Source: Mesodorylaimus sp. YZB2_4
Taxonomy: Eukaryota; Nematoda; Enoplea; Dorylaimida; Dorylaimidae
Length of the DNA stretch: 64,000 nucleotides
NCBI GenBank assembly: GCA_030248295.1
Contig: JASANH010000900.1
Coordinates: 1 to 64,000, forward strand
Reading direction: 5' to 3'
The notes beneath the pieces are model-generated. The model was not told the DNA's origin, searched no databases, and worked only from the letters and a program-made list of their open reading frames with translations. Numbering within the stretch: position 1 is the stretch's first letter; each line of letters opens with the position of its first letter. Below are positions 22,426 to 31,983 of this stretch, in pieces. A program made the translations under genes and the position numbers.

Positions 22426-23112
22426 TTAAATGAAAATGTCAACTAGCTTATCGATTTCGCATCGACAAATCGGGCACTGACGCGTCATATTGTACAGTCT
22501 GTCAGCACAGGCACGACACATGCACAAGTGCCGGCACCAGCTAACCATCACTGTCTTGGGGGCATCTTGACAAATCACACAGAGCATTTGATCAGTGTCA
22601 GTGGTGCCTCGACTGTTGACACTAGCGGCTGATGGCAATTCTTGAGGTAACTGTTGATTAATTTCTTGTGTATTCGCAAAATATCCCCCAAATATTCCGT
22701 ACAATGTGATTAGTCTGTTCCAAAACTTCAAAATTTCAGATTTCAGGACTAATTCCACTTGACGAATTAATTGTGCGAATTCGGGGTCTTCTTCGAAGAG
22801 TATACGAACCAAAACGAAAATACAAATCCCAAGGCGCCCTGTAAATTGGGATCCCACGTTTCTAATCCAATCTAGGATTATTCCTACGGCAAATCGAAAA
22901 GTCACGTGAATAAATATCACAAAAATGTATAATAACAGAAGGAGCCAAAGTGCGAAAGTAGCGGCATCAAGGCGGATAAGAAAAGACGACAGATTAGCGC
23001 AATAATTACGAAAAATGGGATAAAAACGTTTAAAAGTGGCTACGAGAAACTGACTGTCCAAGAAGTTGATCGCTTCAGAATTTGATAGCGAAGGCGAGTT
23101 TTCGTTTGCCAT
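22426..23112 (-). CDS. RNF26-like membrane RING-finger protein, copy 2
   Basis: A single-exon gene of 228 residues. The start at 23112 (TTCCATGGC context, MANEN) is shared with copy 1. An upstream TTG-initiated extension that looks like a signal peptide is not conserved in the paralogue and is rejected. Membrane segments lie near TFALWLLLLLYIFVIFIHV and LGICIFVLVRILF, and an aligned EEDPEF motif corresponds to KEDPDF in copy 1. The C-terminal RING is CVICQDAPKTVMVSWCRHLC, MCRAC and QCPICR, ending KLVDIFI. All eight zinc ligands are present. The RING and the linker after the second membrane block are the best conserved parts between the copies, while the N-terminal 40 residues differ. The upstream region begins only 75 bp away with a PIF/Harbinger-like element, so its promoter has probably been altered relative to copy 1. 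Confidence 0.8.
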   Translation of the reverse strand: MANENSPSLSNSEAINFLDSQFLVATFKRFYPIFRNYCANLSSFLIRLDAATFALWLLLLLYIFVIFIHVTFRFAVGIILDWIRNVGSQFTGRLGICIFVLVRILFEEDPEFAQLIRQVELVLKSEILKFWNRLITLYGIFGGYFANTQEINQQLPQELPSAASVNSRGTTDTDQMLCVICQDAPKTVMVSWCRHLCMCRACADRLYNMTRQCPICRCEIDKLVDIFI

Positions 23113-23187
23113 GGAACCGCGAGTAGTTTTTGTGCTAAAGATGAGCAGAAAGCAGAGTGCAAAGCACAAACTGGCCAAAATGTGTAA

Positions 23188-25025
23188 AGGCTCGTTTATA
23201 CTCGCTACGCTGCCGCTGGCGGAGCGCGCAGCACACAGGGTAAAGTATAGTTTCGGGAGGTACTGTACTACGACTATGCGAACTGCCGCCGAATGTCGTA
23301 GCGACGCAACGGCAGACGAAGTATGAACGATTCGTTTTGGGCTGCTGCCGCAGGACCGCCGAGTCGTAATTTTTGCACTAAGAAAAAAGTTAGTGCAAAA
23401 AATACGCGCCCGCGTAGCCTAGTGTATAGTCGATCACACGTCACACGGAGTCACACGAAAATTCGCTCCATGTGACGAACGTCCCTGGCGCGGACCATTC
23501 CAAAGCGATCAGCTGTTGCGCTATTCGAATCACACGTCCATGAAGATCTTGCACACCATGAGTCGCTAGTTGTTATTTTTAACTTGAAAAACGATTTGTT
23601 CTCAAAACAATCACGCTTGCCTAGTGTTTATTAAAAATCTGCCTAAAACAGGTACACTAAAACAGACGTCAACTAAATCTCCAGAACGTGCTGGCATATC
23701 ATCGCGATAAACAATGGATGGTTTCACGGCAATAGCGCAACAGACATGCAGTAAAGCCATAATAGAAAGGACGAAGTGATTCTTAAAAACGCTTAAGTAT
23801 CCTGTCATGCCACCAATCCCAAAAGTGACTTGGCTGGACAAGCTGATTCCAGTCAAATAAACGCAGTGTCCCCTTCTAGTGGATTCTTACGCTTAGTTCA
23901 CAGTAAAGATATCGATTGAAGCGTGGCACATGCATTGTTCCTCAAGTAAGCGGTGGCAAGCAGGAGGATCGTGGGGTTGCAACATTCTAAACTGTGTTCC
24001 GTCCATCCGAGGTGCTGATGTATGACAGATTCGATTGCGCATCGATCAAGGCCACTGAGCTTTTTAAGGCGGCCGAATGATTTGCTGAACCATCGCCTGA
24101 AAAGAATAAGTAGGCATACATAGATCGAATCAGACACCTCGGCGTTCCACGTCAAAAAACTTCGATCGGTGATTTTTTAGGGCATTTGTTTTCTTCGGTT
24201 TTGTTGCAATTCATGCGGGACGCGACCAAAGCGTCATATTACAGACTGAATATTCAGCTTCGAAAACATAATTAAGTAGTACGCTTACTTGGAGACTTCT
24301 AGACGTCTAGTTGATCATTAAATCAGTAAATGAGTGTTCTATCATCAAGTGCCCAGACGAGACTTGCAATTTTAACATTTCGGCTGCCAGCGCAAGTAAA
24401 TAAAATGGCTAAAAACTGCCACGGATGCATTCAGGGAAATAAGGAATAGAAGAACATTTTCCTGGGGCTCCATAATTAATATGCCTTATCTGGGAACAGG
24501 TGCCAATGGTCTTCACATTGCGATAACTGATAAAATTTCGACGAAAACCCTAGAAAGATTACAAAAAAGCCAAATATAGCTTAGGTAATAATATAGTTTA
24601 CGCCATAAAATAAACGGGAACTAGCTAAAGCGCTAAACAGCTGAAAAACCTCAAAAACGAGGGCAAATGCATGAAAAATCGCTACTTCTTGCAGAAAATT
24701 TAGCAAGAGGCTGCCGTCGCGGTCCGTGTGACCAACGCGTAGGCCAGGCCTACTCGATTGCCACACGCGACAAAATCCGGGCGGTGTCAATCCTCCGAAA
24801 GTCACGCAAGATGTAGAGTCGGTCACAGCCACATGGCTCGGTCAAACGCTTTTGATTCGCAGGCAGTATATGTTTTCCATAGTTTTTGGAATGGTCTTTT
24901 GTTGTGCTCGTGTGACTCCGTGTGACGTGTGATCGACTATACACTAGGCTTAAACGTCTCCCCGCTGCGCTCGGCGACGCTGTGCGCGCTGCGCCAGCTG
25001 CAGCGTAGTGAGTATAAACGAGCCT
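23188..25025. mobile_element. PIF/Harbinger-like DNA transposon, non-autonomous
   Basis: Terminal inverted repeats begin AGGCTCGTTTATACTCGCTA at 23188 and end as the reverse complement at 25025. They are flanked on both sides by TAA (23185-23187 and 25026-25028), a 3-bp target duplication typical of PIF/Harbinger. The inverted similarity extends inward past 200 bp, including a CCTAGTGTATAGTCGATCAC block in both arms. The 1.84 kb length is too short for both usual Harbinger genes, and no transposase domain is visible. Interior minus-strand frames (23611-23856, 23898-24155, 24581-24832) have hydrophobic stretches but cannot be assigned. Confidence 0.7.
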
Positions 25026-26880
25026 TAATTTTTATGCATCTATGAGACATGACAAGGCAGATGTGACAAGGCAACAGTCATTCAGATCTGCTTCGCATGC
25101 TATAATAACTACATGTAACGTGCTTTGAAGTGCGCAAGTGCGAGTTGAATCCAAAACTTGAGCAGGTTGGCAACTCTACGTGGTTGACGAGCACTGATAA
25201 GGATTATTTCACGCCACTATACGTTTAACTCGTGTTATCTTATGCACGCTTTCATGCACCAAGCTGTTATTGGGCTGTGTAAGCACAGACAGGTGGTATG
25301 TTCAGAAAATGATCACCAGATGGTTTTTTGTTTAATTCCGGAGTCCAGTATGCAGACGGACGTACTCTCAGATACTCTGGCGTACTTTGACAAACGTCTG
25401 GGCAGGGGCGAGAACAGTCAAGGGGAGGAAATTTTACCGCTTGCAGGAGATTTTTCGTCATTTCCAGTCTGTGGGTGCAGGATTCATACAAGGCTGGAAA
25501 ACTGGAAAATTCCAGAAAAGAATTCGAGAAAAGTCTGAAAAACCTGGGAAAACAGAAATTTTGCAGCCTAAATTATGAAAAACTGTGTTTATTCCGAGGT
25601 TTAGAATTTAAAATCACAAATCTTTTCTGAGGATGTTAACATTCTGGAGAGAATCGAATTTTCATCGGACTTGGTGAAATCGTTTGATCGAGGATGAGTA
25701 ATCATGTTGTATAAATTAAATTTTCTTTTTATTACTGGGACTGCGGTGAAAATAATCAGGGCAACATGGAGCTGCTGTCTGAAAAACTTGGAAAAATCAA
25801 GGATAATTGCATTTTGCTTCTTCTATATAAACCCAGGGATGACAGGGTTCAACGGACTCCCTCCCATGATTGCACAGTAAGAAATTCTAATGATTTCTGT
25901 TTTGTTTTTTGCTGTGATTTCTTATGAAGCAATCACAGAAGGGGTTCAAACGGGGATTACTAGAACCTGCGTCGACTGAATGTCCTTTAATCAATGTCAA
26001 AGCTGTTTCAGGGTATGACCAGAATTTCAGGCCAGGTATTTTCTTTGTGTCATTGTTGGGGAACGGGTGGCGTAGGATATCGGCGCTGACTGAAAGCCGA
26101 TCTGGTGATTGATTATCGAACAGGTGATGAGATACCAATGAATAATCAGAGTAACTACTGCCCATGATTGCGAGTTTCAAGTGATTTTTCAGTGAATTAA
26201 TCAGCGTAAAAATTATGTTCGTGTAATCAAAATATATCTTGTTTATTGATGCCGGTAGTTGCCATTAGTGCACCTAAGCTAGGCGAGGGAAGAGTGCAGC
26301 AGAACCTACTGTATGCCAGAGCTGCAGTAATTATGACCTAAACTGCTTGTGCGCATAAGAACCATTGCCTTTTAGGTATGGTAACTTGTGCATATGACTT
26401 CTCCTAGTTCCCATTGATAGCTGCACCATTTGAACCCCGTACCCTACCTGAGTTCAAGGGTGTCGTATGTATGGCCGCTTCACACTGCGCCTGGGGTTCG
26501 TGGCGGGAATTCAAGATTTTAACTTTCTTTTGACCTAAAGAAAAGACGACTATATAGACGCTTTGCGATATCTTCACAACATGTAGCTTTTTCAATTTTT
26601 TTTATTTAGAGCAATACATTCTGAGCAAATTCATTTTTCTTAACTTCAAGATGTTCAAGATTTTATTGAGTAGCATCAAATAAAAGTTAGGACTAGAGTT
26701 GGCCTTGGTATAAAGGTTATACCTTTTGTGCCGCCCCTGCAAACTTTTACTGGACATAGGTACTGTCATGAGGTTCACTTAGATACGAAGCCTTGGCTTT
26801 TGTGGCTGGCACGGTAAGGACGGAAGCGATGGGACATAGTGGTCGTCAGTCGATGACCGGACTCGGCGATTTCGATGATA
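25026..26880. other. Intergenic, no gene supported
   Basis: Near 25490-25575 and 25780-25810 there are CTGGAAAA/CTGAAAAAC-type A-rich repeats. Frames at 25242-25538 and 25887-26180 have no recognised features. Confidence 0.35.
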
Positions 26881-27400
26881 CAGTGGAGTCCACTTATGGT
26901 CGCACCGGATAATGTCACAGTCCGGTTATTATCATATGTTTTCGAAGCCCCAAATTTTTTCCCTATAATTTGTGCGCATTTTGAGTTCGCTTATTATCAC
27001 GCTGAATTTGGCTTAGTCCGCTTACTGTCACATAAATTTCTTGGCCAGGCGGGATCAGTTTGGAAAAAGCGTCACATTTACGCTCTTGTCAGTCTGAAAC
27101 AAGTGCGAAATCGTCAAAAACTAGGATTTCTCGCAAGAAAACGCTTGCATGAAGGCGCATGGCACCTTTATGCTTCAGCTTTGATCTGACTGATCCTCAT
27201 AATTCAGACTTCTCAGGTTTCAAAAACTTTTGAAATAGCGTGTCGTCTTTTAAAACGCTAAGAATATATGAAAATGATACGAAATGGCGAAAAAAGTAAA
27301 GTTTTAGCCATTTTTAAGTGTACTTCGGTTTTAGTCGCAGTCCGGTTGTTGTCACATTTTCTTCCCGTCCGGAGCTGGTGATATTAAGCAAACTTGACTG
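26881..27400. mobile_element. pogo/Tigger-like MITE
   Basis: The ends are CAGTGGAGTCCACTTATGGT (left) and the reverse complement of CAGTCAAGTTTGCTTAATAT (right). TA lies outside each end (26879-26880 and 27401-27402). Internal subterminal repeats CAGTCCGGTTATTATCA and CAGTCCGGTTGTTGTCACA occur near both ends. It is 520 bp and has no transposase. CAGT termini with a TA duplication are characteristic of the pogo group of Tc1/mariner. Confidence 0.65.
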
Positions 27401-27924
27401 TAACACTGATCGTGGGCCCGAGCGTCGGAGTCCAACTTACCAACTACTAACCAACAGCAGACGCAACTGCTTACATCAAAAGTGCGCGACACTCGAATGA
27501 CCTCGCTACAGTAGATGTCATAGGGTATTAGTGGTTAAAATTTTAACAGGGTCCGAAATCTAGTTATTGCGCAAAAGAGTCTCAGAAATTGATAATTTTT
27601 TTAAAAAATTGTTTTGAGAACGAGGAACGCGTAGGCCAGTCACCTACTGTAGACGTGTCTTGCTGCAGTCGTTCCATACAGTTTGACCACAGTATTAGCT
27701 ATGATCAGGGAATTCAAGGGAGTAGACATCTGTGCGAAGGTCCTAATGCACGACAAGCAGAGAAAAGTGTGCTTCATTCGACGATTACCACATATGAATT
27801 TTTAAAAAATCGATACACATCATAAAAGCTACTTAGGCAAGGAAATATGATAAGCGCTAGTATCCGTACCGTATCTAGAATTTATTCTCACTCGCCGAGA
27901 AAGGGATTTATCTAATATTTTTGA
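27401..27924. other. Intergenic, no gene supported
   Basis: Short AT-rich frames only. The left edge is the end of the pogo-like element and the right edge is the tail of a receptor pseudogene. Confidence 0.35.
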
Positions 27925-29010
27925 TCAACGCCTATTATTTTCTTTCTCAATATTTGATCCAGAGTTGTTTGATCTCACCATCGAGCTCTGAATCTCGCGA
28001 CACTTTCGTTGGATCCCGCAGGTGCAACCTGAAAAACCGATGTGTCTTGCCTCTGGAATCAATGCACAGAAAGCTTTTCGAAACACGGAGCTCACTGTGT
28101 AGTAGACGAAAAAATGTGATGTTGAATAAGCGCACGGCAATAGGGCGTTGAAAGTTGTGGCATTGATGTGGGCAGTTGGAGACAAGTATTTGAGTAGACT
28201 GGTCAATAGAATTGGACTAGCCCATTTTAGAAGGGCATAAATGACCAGGATAACACCCAAGGTCTTGATCATATTGGTTTCCATATTCTCTCTGACTCGT
28301 CTTCTTTCTTCGCTGGGTAATGATTTAGATTTTTGAAAACGGTACCTACCATAAAAGGAGCAAGGTGACAAGAGGAGAGAATCAAATTTCCGATACCTTC
28401 TCCCATTCGCACACTCGATAACAGATTCTGATACCACGGGTCAGCGTGACCACCGCGTAACAAACGTGGAATAGTTTACTGTCTGGTTTCTTTGGAAATG
28501 TTCACGCGGTCTATGCGATAACGTGGAGGGCGTGTATATTCTCAAATAAAACAGGTCATAGAGGCATTCTCCACATCAAAGGCGGCAGCAGAAATTGCTG
28601 TCGCTCCAATCCACGCCACTGCATTCAAAGTGATCACGTAGGTTTTCTTCAGTTGTTTCTCGATAGGCACAGCCATAACTAGCAGACGATCCGTACTCAA
28701 AGCCAGTGTCATTGTATCCGACACGGTGGGTCCCCGAATACCAGGGATCATTTGAAAGAGGCAGGTCAATTATGTACTCGTTTCCGGAACATTACGAATA
28801 ACCAAAATTATTTTCTTGACTCCTTGAACCATTTTAAATGCACCACAGCACAACTCAGCCACGGCCAAGGAAACTAGCGAACACATAAATTTTGAATGTA
28901 ACGACATGGACTTGACGATTGTGATGGCTACACAGATATTGGTTACTACCTAACTACAACCCATTAAAACCCAGCATATCAGAGCTGGCACCTGTAATCT
29001 CAGGGTTTTG
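27925..29010 (-). pseudogene. Decayed Srsx-like seven-transmembrane receptor
   Basis: The minus strand keeps recognisable receptor parts: TM1 (VPALICWVLMGCS, stop, VVTNICVAITIV), TM2 (FMCSLVSLAVAELCCGAF), TM3 ending TLALSTDRLLVMAVPIEK (DRL in place of DRY), TM4 (VITLNAVAWIGATAISAAAF), then TM6 (TLGVILVIYALLKWASPILL) and TM7 with tail (AYSTSHFFVYYTV, then FRKAF). In-frame stops interrupt TM1 (TAG) and extracellular loop 1 (TAA after ETST). The TM5 region is scrambled across frames and a stop follows TM4. No splice arrangement I could find removes these lesions. The DRL-x-x-x-x-x-P arrangement is typical of Srsx-type chemoreceptors. Decay is more advanced than in the receptor at 5897-6952. Confidence 0.7.
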
Positions 29011-29892
29011 AGGGATAAAGAGTCGAGAGCAAGCGTTTTGTTGTTCATGCTCGACCTTACGATTAGAACAGTCTAAGCCACGACCACGATGCGGCCACAA
29101 CGCTGAAACGAAATGCCTGAGGTAATTGCGGTTTATGTTATACAGTAGTGGTAACCCGATACTCAACTACGACTGTAGTAACAAAACGGCGCTTGCAAAA
29201 CGCCTTCTGCTGTTTTCTGAAATCACAGGAAGCTCCAAGTAACATCCGCCAAGGCGGTGCTGTTATAGGCTTAGGCTTAGGCTTAGGCTTAGGCTTAGGC
29301 TTAGGCTTAGGCTTATCATCACTACATCCAAGTAGTGGCATCCACATTGTCAACTGTGGGGCAGCAGACGCGATACCTGCAAAATTTTTTGCACGAGGAA
29401 GTTTAAAAAACCGTTTCTAGGAATGTGTAATATCTTCAACTGTGTGCAGGGGAAAACTAAATTTTTAAATATCTCGAAGGTAGTATAGGGAAGAATTCAC
29501 ATAAGGTTCCGGTGACGGAAGCACTCCGATTGTACAAGCGTATCTATAAGAGTGGGGTACGATTTGCCGCCCATGCAAACCGCGGAGGACAGGGCCACTA
29601 TTCACGATCACATAACACAGTCTACTGTGATCGTAAGCAAATAGTGTCATTCCTCGTCTAGAACTTCCTCGTCCCTTCAATTCAAAGAAACAATGAGTAA
29701 ACTGATAAGAAGACAGCCTGACTGCTGGCGAAGACGGGCGAGGCATGATAAGACACCCCGATTACACAGTCCGGGCGCTCGAGACGCGGTTGAGTAAATT
29801 CCACTTCACTGCTGTTCGAAGCTAAGCTAAAAAGCCGTGTATTCCTGTTTGTTTGGGGTTAAAAATATTTAAAGAAGTCAGCAATTTTACAG
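29011..29892. other. Intergenic with a telomere-like array
   Basis: The only notable element is the (TTAGGC)8 tract at 29271-29318. The remaining frames have no recognisable features. A probable 5' UTR acceptor (TTTTACAG) sits directly before the caspase ATG at 29893. Confidence 0.4.
29271..29318 (+). repeat. Interstitial (TTAGGC)8 array
   Basis: Eight perfect tandem copies of TTAGGC run from 29271 to 29318, with a partial unit on each side. TTAGGC is the nematode telomere repeat. Only one short array exists here and it lies among genes, so it is an interstitial copy, not a chromosome end. Confidence 0.9.
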
Positions 29893-31983
29893 ATGGACTC
29901 GCCGTATTTGAGAGTCCATACTGTTATTGTTGATAATTTAACTCAGCGCTATCCATCCATCGATACCAGGTTCATACTGGAAAAACTACTACTCTATGAC
30001 GTCATCGATGAAGAGGATTACTATCGGATACGATCGGCTGGAGAAGGCTGGCCTGGGGCCGAGGTAACTACATGAGGGCCTGATGGCGTCGGAGCGGGCT
30101 TGATATTCTTCAGGGAACCAACAGTTATTTTTTGGCCATTCTGACGAAAGACCTACCCCTCATGACAAATTGAGAGTTTGCGCAAGTTTTCCTTTTTAGG
30201 CATTGTTTATCGAGTGTTTGGCTCGGAAGAACTCACGAATGCAGTGGCGTGTATTCAATGTGTTCCGGAAATTGATGTTGTTCAGACTGGCCGAAGTTCT
30301 TGCAGCAGAACTCTTAAAAATGGAATTGGCACCTGGTTTAAGGTACGTATGGTATTTCGGTTTTTTATTGGACTGCGTCAGGACTTCTTTTTACGGGTTT
30401 GAGTGGACTCAGATTTTCTTCGGGAGCAGCTGCCAACAGCCGACAAGCATCGATGCATATGACATTGAGGCAAGCACTCCTCTGCCCCTGTTTGATGATC
30501 TCCTCATAAGGGCATCCCCAAGAGGACTCCAGAAGAGTATCTTATTGGGCCAACTGGGGGGGGGGGGGGACTGTCCCAGCACGGGGCATTAAACGTGACA
30601 TTGTCAGCGGACTCATCCACAGCTAGCGTTCCACCGCAGCTTCCGTCCTTAATCCATCCCTTATGACTCATGATTATGAGGGACGCAGTAAGGATTGAAG
30701 GGTAGCTTAAGGTGGACCCCAGGATAAGATCCTGAAACCGAGCAACCAGATGCATGCTAATCCATTTCGCCAGAGCAGCAGCCTTAGTGGGAGATTTAGT
30801 CAGTTCTGGATGCGGTGCTACGGCAGGTGACTCCTTTCGAACCATCACTTCCGAGTGAAAAGTTACTACACCCGAAAGAAAGTCACGGGGACTAAATACC
30901 TGGAAGGGTTCGGCTCTCTTAAAAAGTAAAAAATTAGTGGCACGCTCTGCATGTTTGCATTGGTAGGCACCGAGAGGGATCATGAGAGCAAGCGGGTTCC
31001 CAAGCACATTTCTGCATAAAGTCTTGCATTGCTGTCTTTCACTAATGTGCAGTTTTCTGGAAATTTCAGGAAACAAATTTTGTATGGATATAATTTCTGT
31101 TTCTAGTGTGCTTCCAATTGATATCGCTCAATGCAATGAATTGAACCCACAGTATGTGCAAACCCTCCCCGACGATGTGGGAGTGAATCAATATTTCGAT
31201 ACATTAGGTGATTCGAAAGGATTAGCATTGGTGATCAACAACTACGCTTATCAACGCCATCCGAACAGGCTGGGTAGCATTTTCGATTTCGTGGACATGT
31301 GTAATGTACTTCATCACCTGCGATTCCGAGTGTACGGACGAGTTGATCGAACTAGGGATCAAATGACTGAGGATATAATCCAATTTTCGCAGTTATTCAC
31401 TGATCGTCTGGGCGATCCCGCTTGTCGGAATTGCATCGTGGTCGTCATGTGCCACGGATGCGCTGGTCAGTTGTTCGGAGTCGATGGCAAATCATTAAAT
31501 TTAGATGCATTTTTCAAAGTGATTATAGAAAATTCAGCATTAGCGAACAAAGCGAAAATATTTATTGTCCAGGCTTGTCGTGGAGGAAGTTTTAATCGGG
31601 GAGTCAGTCTTAGAAGACGTCTCGGTGTTTCGAACTCGTTTGGTGCTTGGGTCACGAATCGCCTACGATCGATGGTCCATCGATTAGAAATTCGACGACC
31701 TACTTCGATTGATCAACTGACTCCGTTCGGGGCTGACGTGTGCATCATGCATTCGAGTATACCGAACTATGTTTCTTGGCGGGAGAGCAATGGATCGTGG
31801 CTAATTCAAGCAATTTACGAAGAATTCTCCACTTGTGCCTACGAACCATGGGCTGATTTGCTCACGTTATTCACGCGTGTGGTCAGAAAAGTATCGACCA
31901 GGGTGCAAGGCCGGTCATTTTACCAGATGCCTTGTTATCAACCGACATTGACAAAAAAATTTCACTTTTTTCCAGGATTGTAG
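29893..31983 (+). CDS. CARD caspase A, catalytic dyad intact
   Basis: Proposed exons are 29893-30063, 30200-30342, 30430-30536 and 31070-31983, about 444 residues, with matching phases 0, 2 and 1. Exon 3 uses a weak GTATCT donor and is the least certain. Exons 1-2 encode a CARD-like helical prodomain (residues 1-105; IDTRFILEKLLLYDVIDEED, then ALFIECLARK). Exon 4 carries the peptidase domain: INNYAYQRHPNRLGS with the conserved S1 Arg, catalytic His269 in VVMCHGCAGQLFG, catalytic Cys310 in IVQACRGG, then the small-subunit motif YVSWRESNGSWLIQAI and the end KKFHFFPGL. A CARD prodomain suggests an initiator-type, CED-3-like cysteine protease in cell death or immune signalling. The gene lies head-to-tail with caspase B, 2.2 kb apart. 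A 573-nt open frame runs antisense across its last intron. Confidence 0.85.

Noticed and set aside
23611..24832. Hydrophobic frames that might be tetraspanin-like exons
   Set aside because: They lie inside the Harbinger-like element, lack the CCG motif and do not splice together in one frame.
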